DNA of 44,390 nt from an uncultured beta proteobacterium (GTDB taxonomy: Bacteria; Pseudomonadota; Gammaproteobacteria; Burkholderiales; Burkholderiaceae_C), in the NCBI GenBank assembly GCA_903920695.1, contig CAIXNB010000131.1:1-44390 (forward strand), given 5' to 3'. Positions within the stretch are counted from its first letter, which is position 1; each line of letters opens with the position of its first letter. The position numbers were made by a program, and so were the translations under genes. The notes below the pieces were generated by a model that ran no database searches, was not told the DNA's origin, and saw only the letters and a program-made list of their open reading frames with translations. Of the stretch, positions 27,470 to 34,622 are shown piece after piece.

Positions 27470-29671
27470 CTACTGCGCCAGCAATACGCGACTTTCAATG
27501 CGAGCGGCCAGCAGCGGGCGCATCGCGTTCGCTGTTGCCAGCAGGGCCGAGCCGTTGCTCAAGAGGGTGCAGGCCACCGGCGATATCCAGCCACTTGGCA
27601 AGGCCAGCGCCAGCGCCAGCGTGTTGGCCCCGGCAATCAGCCCGTAGTTCTGGCGCACCAAGGCCAGCGCATCGCGGCTGATGTCGATGGCCGGCAGCAG
27701 CAACTGCAGCCCTTCTTCCATCAGCACCACATCGGCGGCGGCGCGCGCAATGTCGGCGCCGTCGGCCAGTGCAATGCCGACATCGGCTTGCGCTAGCGCG
27801 GGCGAGTCATTGACGCCGTCGCCCACCATGGCGAACGGTCCGTTGGCCGCGCGCAGGCGGCGCACGATCTCGGCCTTGTCCTGCGGCAAGACATCGGCAT
27901 AGACCTTGTCGATGCCGACAGAGCGGGCGATGTGGCGCGCCACACCATCGCGGTCGCCGGAGATCATCACGATCTCGCGCACACCGCGTCGGCGTAGACC
28001 GGCGATCACCGCATGCGCCTCGGCGCGCGGCTCGTCGCTGCAGACAATCGCGCCGACCAGGCTGTCGTCGAGCGCCACCAGCAAGCCGATGTGGCCTTGG
28101 CGCTCCCTGTCTGCCAGATAGCGCCGGGCTTTGCCGGTGGCAATGCCGAGTTGGCGCAGGTAGCGCTCGCTGCCGACGTGAATCCGATGCCCCGATACTT
28201 CAGCCGCCACCCCGAGCCCGATAACGAAGTCAACGTTTTGGCAGATCGGCAGTTCGAGGCCACGCACCGTGCAGGCGTGCCGCACCAGGGCGCGCGCGAC
28301 CGGGTGACGCAGTTGCGTCTCGGCCGCGGCGGCCAGTTGCAGCACCCGGTCGGCCGTCAAGCTGGCACACAAGGTACGCACTTCCAGCACCGACAGGCAC
28401 CCGCTGGTCAACGTCCCGGTCTTGTCAAAGGCGATACCACGCAAAGTGGCGAGGCTCTCGACATGGCGTCCGCTCTTGATCAGGATGCCCTGGCGCGCGG
28501 CGCGCGTCATCGAGGCCAGCACGCTGGTTGGTGCGGCAATCCGGATGCCAGTGCCGTAGTCCACGATGGCCAGCGACATGAAGCGGTCCAGGTTGGCGGT
28601 CGCTGCCAGCAAGGCGACGTTCAGGCCCAGCACCGGCGCAACCAGGCGGTCGGCAAATTGCTCGGCGTAGTTCTGAATGCGCGTCTCGCCCACCGGTGTT
28701 GCTTCGATCATGCCGACGATCCGGGAGACAGCGGTATCAGCGCCGGCTTCAGTAATGCAGATCGTGACCGAGCCTTCGACGACCGACGATCCGGCAAAGA
28801 CCCGGTCGCCGCTGCGCCGGTTGGCCGGCATCGATTCGCCGGTGATGTGGCGCTGGTCAAGCGCCGCCAGGCCACTGCTGACCCTGCCGTCAGCCGGCAC
28901 CAGGTCCCCGGCGAGCAGCAGGGCCAACTGGCCGACCTGTAGGCTTTGCGCCGCCACCAGGGTGATGCTGCCGTCGCTCTCGATGCGCCGGCCCTGCACG
29001 GTCTGAAAGTCAAACAACTGGCGCAGGTGGCCATCAGACTGGCGCGCCGTGAGTTCGCGCACCCAGTCACCCAGATGCACCAGCAGTGCGATCAGCGCGC
29101 CGGTGCGCGGTTGCTGGCGCAACACCGTGATGCCCAGGGCCAGGCCGTCGAGAAAATCAACATTCAGTCGGCGCTCGACGACCAGGGTCTGCAAGGCCCG
29201 GCGCCAAATCGGATAGCCGCTCACCAGCAAGGCCAAGGTGGCAAGGCCGATGCCGACCGACGGGCCCAGCAGCAGCGCTGCGCCGGCCCAGGCCAGTGCG
29301 TGCAGTGCTTTGGGTTCGGTGCTCGCAAGCACGGTAATGGCCCTATTGCTTGTCAGCGGCAGTGGGGCAGTAACGGGTTCCATCAGCAGGGCAAAGAGAA
29401 TCTCAATCGAACCCTGGTACTGGACGGTCAGCGAGTCACACGCGAGGTTAAAGTGAAAACTGTCCACCAGAGGGCTGGCTTGCAGTTTGCACGTCAGCTC
29501 GTCGCGCAGCACGCCGTCGTGGCGCAGACGCGCAACGCGTAGGCGGCAACGCCCCTGGACCTCGTGCAGCACCATGAAGGGCGGGCCGGCCAGCGCCAGC
29601 GCCGGCGCAGCGCGCACTTGCAGATCACGCACGGCGTCGGCGCGGGGGGACAACATCGACGATCGGGGCAT
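27470..29671 (-). CDS. Atypical P1B-type heavy-metal ATPase (FezB/P1B-6-like)
   Basis: The 733-residue ATPase has the P-type hallmarks TGES (277-280), DKTGT with phosphorylated D416, and GDGVND (617-622). An N-terminal HMA_2-like domain begins HEVQGRCRLRV and lacks any CxxC. The transmembrane-4 motif, normally CPC or SPC, reads DYGTGIRIAAPT (371-382): no Cys, and the Pro is displaced. From family knowledge, ATPases with a DYSCA-type motif in this place and an H-x2-PGRxR N terminus form a separate P1B subgroup that includes ferrosome FezB; here the SCA is replaced by GTG. The metal is unknown. The gene overlaps the upstream HMA_2 gene by 47 bases; ATG 29656 is an alternative start. Confidence 0.85.
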   Translation of the reverse strand: MPRSSMLSPRADAVRDLQVRAAPALALAGPPFMVLHEVQGRCRLRVARLRHDGVLRDELTCKLQASPLVDSFHFNLACDSLTVQYQGSIEILFALLMEPVTAPLPLTSNRAITVLASTEPKALHALAWAGAALLLGPSVGIGLATLALLVSGYPIWRRALQTLVVERRLNVDFLDGLALGITVLRQQPRTGALIALLVHLGDWVRELTARQSDGHLRQLFDFQTVQGRRIESDGSITLVAAQSLQVGQLALLLAGDLVPADGRVSSGLAALDQRHITGESMPANRRSGDRVFAGSSVVEGSVTICITEAGADTAVSRIVGMIEATPVGETRIQNYAEQFADRLVAPVLGLNVALLAATANLDRFMSLAIVDYGTGIRIAAPTSVLASMTRAARQGILIKSGRHVESLATLRGIAFDKTGTLTSGCLSVLEVRTLCASLTADRVLQLAAAAETQLRHPVARALVRHACTVRGLELPICQNVDFVIGLGVAAEVSGHRIHVGSERYLRQLGIATGKARRYLADRERQGHIGLLVALDDSLVGAIVCSDEPRAEAHAVIAGLRRRGVREIVMISGDRDGVARHIARSVGIDKVYADVLPQDKAEIVRRLRAANGPFAMVGDGVNDSPALAQADVGIALADGADIARAAADVVLMEEGLQLLLPAIDISRDALALVRQNYGLIAGANTLALALALPSGWISPVACTLLSNGSALLATANAMRPLLAARIESRVLLAQ

Positions 29672-30224
29672 TGATGCGGTGCCGATGCAGCGTCAGAAAG
29701 GCATTGAAGGCGAAGGTGCTCACACTCAACCACACCGGTGTGCCCCGGTTGCGCGACTTGTGCAGCGAGGTCACCACGGCCAGACCCAAGGGCAGCAGCA
29801 CCTTGAGATCGAGGAAGCCGTCGCTGGCACGGCGCAGGTTGAAGTCCATCTGCTCGGCGGTGCCGACGATGGATTCAGCCAAGCGCGAATGGTGCTCAAG
29901 GTAGTGCACGCCCGCGGTCAAGGCCTCATGGATCTCGACCAGGGTGGCATCCTCGCTTTCCAGGCTGAGCCAGGAGGCCACGTCCGAACTTTGCGCCAGC
30001 CGTGCCCCAAAAGCCGCATCACTTGGCGCGTAGGCCACCACAATGCTGGCCGACGCTGGATTGACGTGCACCGAACTGACGCCGGGCAGCGTGCCCAGCA
30101 CCCGCTGTACGTCGGCCAGGTAGCCGGCCTCAAGCGGAACGCCCATCAGCTTGATGCGCAGCCGCCCCGGCACATGGTGCACGACGCGCGCCGGTCGCGC
30201 GCCCTTGGCAGATTTCGTCACCAC
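29625..30224 (-). CDS. HMA_2-domain membrane-associated protein
   Basis: The 199-residue protein starts at GTG 30224 (or the next GTG at 30221), two bases after the upstream gene's stop. It opens with an HMA_2-like fold: RVVHHVPGRLRIKL (13-26), then LPGVSSVHVNPASASIVVAYA. The H-x2-PGRxR motif is kept but metal-binding Cys residues are absent. A C-terminal hydrophobic stretch, LKVLLPLGLAVVTSL, and a second weaker one near WLSVSTFAFNAFLTL suggest membrane attachment. Its first domain resembles the N terminus of the downstream ATPase, so the two may bind each other. The exact start is uncertain. Confidence 0.78.
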   Translation of the reverse strand: MVTKSAKGARPARVVHHVPGRLRIKLMGVPLEAGYLADVQRVLGTLPGVSSVHVNPASASIVVAYAPSDAAFGARLAQSSDVASWLSLESEDATLVEIHEALTAGVHYLEHHSRLAESIVGTAEQMDFNLRRASDGFLDLKVLLPLGLAVVTSLHKSRNRGTPVWLSVSTFAFNAFLTLHRHRINAPIVDVVPPRRRRA

Positions 30225-30225
30225 G

Positions 30226-30774
30226 TCAGTGCACAGGCTGCTCGCCGTGGCTGGCCGCAGCCTTGCTGCCAGCGTGGTTCTGCTTGGCGTGATGCGCCGT
30301 ATCCGCCTGTTCGTGTTTGACCTCGGCGACCAGGTCATGCACCTGCTCACTCGCCTCGGCCATCACTTCGCGCGCCTTTTGTGTCATGGAAAAACCGGCA
30401 CGCACGGCGCCCTTGATTGCCGGGCGCGCATACGCACCCAGTTCCGGAAATAGTTTGCCCAGCAGGATGGCGCCCGCGCCGATGATGAGACCGGGGATGA
30501 GTTCGACTTCTATCAGGGCCGCACCGACCACGATCGCAGCGGCGGCTGCCACACCACCGGCTTCAGCGGCCAACAGATCCTTGCCGCGGGCCATCAGGCT
30601 GGCGGGGCTGGCCGACGCATGAACCGACGGTCCGGCCTGATCCATGTAGTCACTGTCCGTTACAACATCGACCCGACTGGCACGCCGGCGGCGAGCATCG
30701 CCGTTTGCTTTCTTGGCAGCGAGGGCGGGCTTGGGCACTTTGCGCGTCGTAACTGTTTTTTTGATGGTGACCAC
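30226..30774 (-). CDS. DUF5132-like membrane protein, first gene of the ATPase cassette
   Basis: The 182-residue protein starts at GTG 30774, which follows an AGGAG ribosome-binding site. A basic N terminus (KKTVTTRK, ARRRRAS) leads to a Gly/Ala-rich hydrophobic core near residues 74-107 (ALIEVELIPGLIIGAGAILLG). That core is the DUF5132 pattern, probably one or two membrane helices. A helical tail (GFSMTQKAREVMAEASEQVHDLVAEV) ends in a His-rich segment (residues 161-182, six His). The family has no established function. It heads the three-gene operon with the HMA_2 protein and the P1B ATPase and diverges from csbD. Confidence 0.75.
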   Translation of the reverse strand: MVTIKKTVTTRKVPKPALAAKKANGDARRRRASRVDVVTDSDYMDQAGPSVHASASPASLMARGKDLLAAEAGGVAAAAAIVVGAALIEVELIPGLIIGAGAILLGKLFPELGAYARPAIKGAVRAGFSMTQKAREVMAEASEQVHDLVAEVKHEQADTAHHAKQNHAGSKAAASHGEQPVH

Positions 30775-30812
30775 TGATTTCTCCTGAAGATTGAAAGGGA
30801 CTCGTGCGCTCA

Positions 30813-30854
30813 ATATTGGGCTGTGGCCGTGAATCCATCTGTACGCTTGCGAAC
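30813..30854 (-). promoter_or_regulatory. Dyad C and -10 for the DUF5132/HMA_2/ATPase operon
   Basis: The dyad GTACG-CTTG-CGAAC at 30841-30854 fits GTNCG-N4-CGNAC. Read on the minus strand, the hexamer CAATAT starts 36 bases after the dyad's first base (30818-30813), placing the dyad centre at -41.5. The predicted transcript start is near 30806, giving a leader of about 32 bases to GTG 30774. Confidence 0.6.
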
Positions 30855-30877
30855 ACAGGCCTTCAACCGGCGCCTAT

Positions 30878-30919
30878 GTGCGCGAGCGAACCGATGAATC
30901 CGCGCAAAGTTCCTAGCAT
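30878..30919 (+). promoter_or_regulatory. Dyad D and -10 for csbD
   Basis: The dyad GTGCG-CGAG-CGAAC lies at 30878-30891. The -10-like hexamer TAGCAT at 30914-30919 starts exactly 36 bases after the dyad's first base, so the dyad centre is at -41.5 and no -35 hexamer is needed. The predicted start is near 30926. Confidence 0.65.
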
Positions 30920-30925
30920 TGAAAC

Positions 30926-30947
30926 GTGAGCCATAGCCATGACTCAC
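30926..30947 (+). other. Inverted repeat at the predicted 5' end of the csbD transcript
   Basis: GTGAGCCAT and ATGACTCAC are separated by four bases and pair with one mismatch. The repeat begins exactly at the transcript start predicted from dyad D, so it would form a 5'-terminal hairpin in the csbD mRNA. It could instead be an operator over the start site. Confidence 0.5.
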
Positions 30948-30982
30948 ACAGACATTCAACTCGTTCAATCAAAGGAAAAATC

Positions 30983-31192
30983 ATGCTGAATAAAAACCAA
31001 GTTCAAGGCACTGCAAAGAACATCGTCGGCAAAGTGCAGGAAGAGGCCGGCAAACTCGTCGGCAACAAGGAGCAGGAAGCCAAGGGCGTTCATAAGCAGG
31101 TTGCGGGCAAGGCGGAAAAGCACCTCGGCGATGCCCGTGAACTCGTCAAAGACGCACGCGCAGCGGTCAAGGATTCCGCCGCCCACCGCTAA
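30983..31192 (+). CDS. CsbD family stress protein
   Basis: The 69-residue, highly charged protein belongs to the CsbD family: MLNKNQVQGTAKNIVGKVQEEAGKLVGN, followed by a second KGVHKQVAGKAEKHLGDAREL helix. Members are abundant under general stress, but their mechanism is unknown. ATG 30983 follows an AAAGGA ribosome-binding site; the open frame to 30926 is leader. It is the first of several short plus-strand genes under dyad D. Confidence 0.92.
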   Translation: MLNKNQVQGTAKNIVGKVQEEAGKLVGNKEQEAKGVHKQVAGKAEKHLGDARELVKDARAAVKDSAAHR

Positions 31193-31215
31193 TCCCACCC
31201 AACCAGGACATATTC

Positions 31216-31830
31216 ATGAACAAACGAAACTACCAGACCGTAGCGATCGCGGTGATGCTGGCGGTCAGTGCTGGCGCCATGGCGCAAAGCCTGTCCAAAG
31301 CCGAATACAAAGCGGGCACGCAAACCATCGCCTCCGACTACAAGGCAGCCAAGACGGCCTGCGCCTCCTCATCCGGCAATGCCAAGGACATCTGCATCGC
31401 CGAGGCCAAGGGCAAGGAAAAAGTTGCCAAGGCCGAGCTCCAGGCCCGCTACAAACCCAGTATGCAGGCGCACCACAAGACACGCATGGCCATGGCGCAT
31501 GCCACCTACAACGTAGCCAAACAGCGTTGCGATGATCTGGCCGGCAATCCAAAAGACGTGTGTGTGAAGGAAGCGGTGGCCGCGCGTACCGTCGCCGAGG
31601 CCGATGCCAAAGTCCAGTTGAAGACGGCGCAAGCCAACAAGACCGCCAATGAGACCAGCGGCGATGCCCGTGCCAAGGCCGATAGCAAGACCGCCAATGT
31701 GCGCCAGGACGCCGCAGCAGACAAGCGCGAGGCCCAGTACAAGGTGGAAAAAGAAAAGTGCGATGCATTGGCGTCGACCGCCAAGGACAACTGTCTGGCA
31801 CAGGCAAAAGCCGGCTTCGGCAAGCTCTAA
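31216..31830 (+). CDS. Secreted Ala/Lys-rich protein with three paired-cysteine repeats
   Basis: I know no named family for this. The 204-residue protein has a clear signal peptide (cleavage after GAMA, near residue 23). The mature part is rich in Ala and Lys and should be helical. Six cysteines form three pairs, C49/C60, C105/C116 and C182/C193, each with exactly ten residues between. Each pair sits in the repeat Y-x3-K-x2-C ... (A/P)KD-x-C. The spacing suggests three helical hairpins stapled by disulfides in the periplasm. It lies 23 bases after csbD and 39 before the DUF1328 gene, consistent with one operon. Confidence 0.82.
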   Translation: MNKRNYQTVAIAVMLAVSAGAMAQSLSKAEYKAGTQTIASDYKAAKTACASSSGNAKDICIAEAKGKEKVAKAELQARYKPSMQAHHKTRMAMAHATYNVAKQRCDDLAGNPKDVCVKEAVAARTVAEADAKVQLKTAQANKTANETSGDARAKADSKTANVRQDAAADKREAQYKVEKEKCDALASTAKDNCLAQAKAGFGKL

Positions 31831-31869
31831 GTCGGTCACGGTCCAGCGCCTTCCAACCAGGAGTTTTCC

Positions 31870-32034
31870 ATGCTGCACTATGCACTCGTGTTCTTTGTCA
31901 TAGCGCTGTTCGCCGCTGTCTTCGGCTTCGCCGGCATTGCGGCCAGTGCGGTGCAGATTGGAAAGATTCTATTTTTTGTGTTCCTGGTTCTGGCGCTGGC
32001 CAGCTTCCTGCTGGGCATGCTCAGGAACCGTTGA
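31870..32034 (+). CDS. DUF1328 small membrane protein (YtjA-like)
   Basis: This 54-residue protein has two membrane helices: [21 protein letters not shown] and [19 protein letters not shown], ending RNR. The pattern is characteristic of DUF1328/YtjA, small inner-membrane proteins often found in stress operons. ATG 31870 follows CCAGGAG at good spacing. The gene lies between the Cys-repeat protein and the YqjD-like gene on the same strand. Confidence 0.9.
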   Translation: MLHYALVFFVIALFAAVFGFAGIAASAVQIGKILFFVFLVLALASFLLGMLRNR

Positions 32035-32056
32035 CACCCATACCAAAGGAAATGAT

Positions 32057-32338
32057 ATGTTTGACAAGAAATCAATCGACCACGCTGGCGCGCTGGCCGA
32101 GCAACTGGTGCAGTCGGCCGATCAGGCCGTCAAGTCAACGCAGCGCGTTGCCATCGATGCACTCGACACGGTGCGCGACACCTCTCGCCAGTTGCGCCGC
32201 CAGGCACAGCACGCCTCCGACAGCACGGTCGATTACATCCGCGACGAGCCGATCAAGTCAGTCCTGTTCGCCGCCGCCGCTGGGGCCGCGCTAACCGGCT
32301 TGATCAGTCTGCTCAGCCGTCCCCGTGAACGCCGCTGA
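32057..32338 (+). CDS. DUF883 (YqjD/ElaB/YgaM) family protein
   Basis: The 93-residue protein is amphipathic-helical, with a C-terminal membrane anchor (SVLFAAAAGAALTGLISLLS) directly before RPRERR. YIRDEPIKSVLFAAAAG is the family signature. In E. coli YqjD anchors ribosomes at the membrane in stationary phase. ATG 32057 follows AAAGGA. The 3' end overlaps the next gene by 14 bases if its GTG start is correct. Confidence 0.9.
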   Translation: MFDKKSIDHAGALAEQLVQSADQAVKSTQRVAIDALDTVRDTSRQLRRQAQHASDSTVDYIRDEPIKSVLFAAAAGAALTGLISLLSRPRERR

Positions 32339-32756
32339 AATTTTCGCAAGTCTGTACCGGCGACGCGGCGGAACAATGTATACGTTGCTGCGACTGGGCC
32401 TGACCCAACCCGCTCTGCTGGCCGCTCACGCACAAGCCTACGCTGGCCTGCTATCGGTTGAGCTCGCCGAGGCCTCAGCCCTGTGGCAGCGCCGGCTCTG
32501 GCTCAACGCCCTGATGTTGAGTTGCCTGGGTGTGACGGTGGTCCTGGGTGGCATCGCACTGATGCTATGGGCGGTGATGCCCATTGAAGCCATGCCTGCG
32601 CCTTGGGCGCTGCTGGTCGTTCCCGTGCTGCCCGCCGCCGCCGCCCTGTGGAGTCTGCTAGAACTGCGTGCGCAGCGTTCGGATGCGGCATTTGCAGCTT
32701 TGCTGGAGCAGATGCGTGCCGATCTCGCCATGCTGGGCGAAGTGGCGACCGCATGA
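32325..32756 (+). CDS. YqjE-like (phage holin 3_6 type) membrane protein
   Basis: The 143-residue protein has two hydrophobic helices (about 60-85 and 92-110) and polar helical ends. It resembles the YqjE / phage-holin family 3_6 group that follows YqjD genes. GTG 32325 overlaps the YqjD-like gene; ATG 32376 is an alternative start that removes 17 residues and still leaves both helices. The stop overlaps the next start in ATGA. Confidence 0.8.
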   Translation: MNAAEIFASLYRRRGGTMYTLLRLGLTQPALLAAHAQAYAGLLSVELAEASALWQRRLWLNALMLSCLGVTVVLGGIALMLWAVMPIEAMPAPWALLVVPVLPAAAALWSLLELRAQRSDAAFAALLEQMRADLAMLGEVATA

Positions 32757-32983
32757 GCGCCAAGTCGCCCGCCGTGCTGGCCGCCTGTGCGCGTTTGGCG
32801 CAGTCACGCACACGTCTGGCGCAGGCGCTGCCGACATCGGCGTTGGCGCAACTCGCCAGCGCGGCAGTCGGTCTGGCCAATCAATTTGCCCTGCCCGGTC
32901 CACCGCGCCATCCACGGGCCTGGGTGACAGGCGCATTGCTAGTCGGTGGCCTACTGGGTTGGCTGCGTCCCTGGCGGCGGTGA
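32753..32983 (+). CDS. YqjK-like small protein
   Basis: The 76-residue basic protein starts at ATG 32753 and overlaps the YqjE-like stop by four bases (ATGA). A helical Ala/Leu-rich region is followed by a C-terminal hydrophobic segment (WVTGALLVGGLLGWL) ending PWRR. Position and size fit the third gene of a YqjD-YqjE-YqjK unit; sequence similarity to YqjK is weak. Confidence 0.68.
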   Translation: MSAKSPAVLAACARLAQSRTRLAQALPTSALAQLASAAVGLANQFALPGPPRHPRAWVTGALLVGGLLGWLRPWRR

Positions 32984-33292
32984 CGCCGCCTTGGTGTGCG
33001 AGCAGCGCAAACCACCGACGCTCATTGCCCAGGGCGATGCTGTGGGTGGCGTAGCGAAATCAAAGAGGAACCCAACGGGCGGGGGACAGTCGCGGAGCCA
33101 ACCACTGCAGCGCCCTTGGCCCACACACGCCTGAGTCTCGGACTTGCGAAAACCGTCTGCATCCGACACGCTCACCCTTCGACCTGCACGGTGGACAACC
33201 GAGCTGACTGTTCGTTGCCGCACAGACCCGACTGAGGGCGCGCAGGACACTCAAACCGGATCTCGCAATTCGAAAGCCTGAAAGCCAATACG
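32984..33292. other. Intergenic region upstream of cbpA
   Basis: This 309-base gap holds dyad E near its right end. I see no gene and no terminator. A near-match GTGCG-N5-CGCAA at 32996-33010 has the wrong spacer. Confidence 0.5.
33210..33251 (+). promoter_or_regulatory. Dyad E and -10 for cbpA
   Basis: GTTCG-TTGC-CGCAC at 33210-33223, flanked by T and A, fits TGTNCG-N4-CGNACA. The hexamer GACACT at 33246-33251 starts exactly 36 bases after the first base of the core. The predicted start is near 33258, giving a leader of about 35 bases. Confidence 0.6.
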
Positions 33293-34207
33293 ATGAAGTA
33301 CAAGGACTACTACGCGGCACTTGATGTGCCGCGCGATGCAGATCTGGAGCAGATCAAGAAGGCCTATCGCAAGTTGGCGCGCACCTATCATCCCGACGTC
33401 TCCAAGGCACCGGATGCCGAAGCCCGTTTCAAGGACGCGGCCGAAGCCTATGCCACATTGAAGAACCCCGAGAAGCGGGCCGCTTACGATGAGCTCGGTC
33501 ATCCGCCGATTGGTGAGGAATTCGTGCCGCCATCGCAGTGGCGTCAAGAGCATGCGCAGGAGGGCGAGTCCTTTGACGGGATCGACCTGGCGGACCTGTT
33601 GGCCGCCATGGGGCGTGGCCAGCGTGGTCAGCATGGCGCGCGCGGCGCCGCGTTCCCAAACCCCGGCCGCGATTATGAAAACAATGTGAGCATCAGCCTG
33701 GAGCAGGCCCGACGCGGCACCCAGCTCAATCTGAGTCTGGCCGATGGCGCTGGCGAACGCACGCTCGAGGTCACGATTCCGAGCGGTGTCTGTGAAGGCC
33801 AGAAGCTGCGCTTGCGCGGCAAAGGCGGCAAAGGCCGCAATGGCGGCGCCGATGGCGACATCTACCTGCACATCAATCTGGCGCCGCATGCGGTGTTCCG
33901 CCCTGCCCGCCATGACCTTTACTTCGATCTGGCGCTGACACCATCGGAAGCCGCACTCGGCGCCGAGCTTGAAGTGCCCTCGCTCGACGGCCCGGTACTG
34001 CTAACCGTGCCAGCAGGCATGCGCTCCGGTCGCAAGCTGCGTCTGCGCGGGCGTGGCCTGGCGCGTGATCACAGCGACCTTTATGCCATTGTTCATATCG
34101 ACGTGCCGCCCAAACTGTCCGAGCGCGAACGCGAGCTCTATCAGGAGTTGCAGCGTATTTCAACTTTCAACCCGCGCGCCAGTGCGCCCCAGGAGAATCC
34201 CACATGA
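33293..34207 (+). CDS. cbpA: DnaJ-class co-chaperone CbpA
   Basis: The 304-residue protein has an N-terminal J domain (YYAALDVPRDADLEQIKKAYRKLARTYHPDVSK, with the HPD motif near residue 34). A linker follows, then the two C-terminal substrate-binding domains, without a zinc finger, as in CbpA. CbpA stimulates DnaK and binds curved DNA in stationary phase. The gene overlaps cbpM by four bases (ATGA). Confidence 0.93.
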   Translation: MKYKDYYAALDVPRDADLEQIKKAYRKLARTYHPDVSKAPDAEARFKDAAEAYATLKNPEKRAAYDELGHPPIGEEFVPPSQWRQEHAQEGESFDGIDLADLLAAMGRGQRGQHGARGAAFPNPGRDYENNVSISLEQARRGTQLNLSLADGAGERTLEVTIPSGVCEGQKLRLRGKGGKGRNGGADGDIYLHINLAPHAVFRPARHDLYFDLALTPSEAALGAELEVPSLDGPVLLTVPAGMRSGRKLRLRGRGLARDHSDLYAIVHIDVPPKLSERERELYQELQRISTFNPRASAPQENPT

Positions 34208-34566
34208 CACAAGAACAAGTTGAGTCCGTGCTGCTCGACAGCGGCGACACCGTGACCCTGACCGAACTCTCGCTCTGTTGCGAAATGAGCGAGGCCGAAC
34301 TCGTTGAACTGGTGGACTATTGCGCGCTGGTGCCGCTGGCCATCGCTGCGCCGCAGCAGCGCTTCAGTGTGCAGTGGGTCGCACCGCTGCGCGCAGCAGA
34401 CAAGCTCCGACTCGACTTTGATCTGGACCTGTTCACGGTGGCCATGCTTCTGGGTCACCTCAAACGCATCGAGGCCCTGGAGCGGCAACTACAGCAGTTG
34501 CGGGCGCTGCTGCCGGCCCGTTTGCAGACCAGTTTGCGCAGTGACGCATTGGCCGACGGCGCCTGA
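34204..34566 (+). CDS. cbpM: Chaperone modulator CbpM
   Basis: The 120-residue protein resembles CbpM, the partner that inhibits CbpA by binding its J domain. It starts with a MerR-like helix region (TVTLTELSLCCEMSEAELVELVDY) and ends with a long amphipathic helix (AMLLGHLKRIEALERQLQQL). The ATGA overlap with cbpA supports coupled synthesis of both partners. Confidence 0.88.
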   Translation: MTQEQVESVLLDSGDTVTLTELSLCCEMSEAELVELVDYCALVPLAIAAPQQRFSVQWVAPLRAADKLRLDFDLDLFTVAMLLGHLKRIEALERQLQQLRALLPARLQTSLRSDALADGA

Positions 34567-34580
34567 GAACTTGTCCGTAA
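34566..34580 (+). repeat. 15-bp direct repeat, left copy
   Basis: AGAACTTGTCCGTAA starts on the last base of the cbpM stop codon and recurs exactly at 35353-35367. The two copies bracket the DUF2384-like gene and the two dyads A and B. Confidence 0.8.
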
Positions 34581-34622
34581 ATTGGAAAGGATCGCGACGC
34601 CAGCGACGGCAGCTGGCACGGC

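Noticed and set aside
32996..33010. GTGCG-AGCAG-CGCAA near-palindrome after the YqjK-like gene
   Set aside because: The spacer is five bases and the last base does not fit; the true copy lies further right at 33210.
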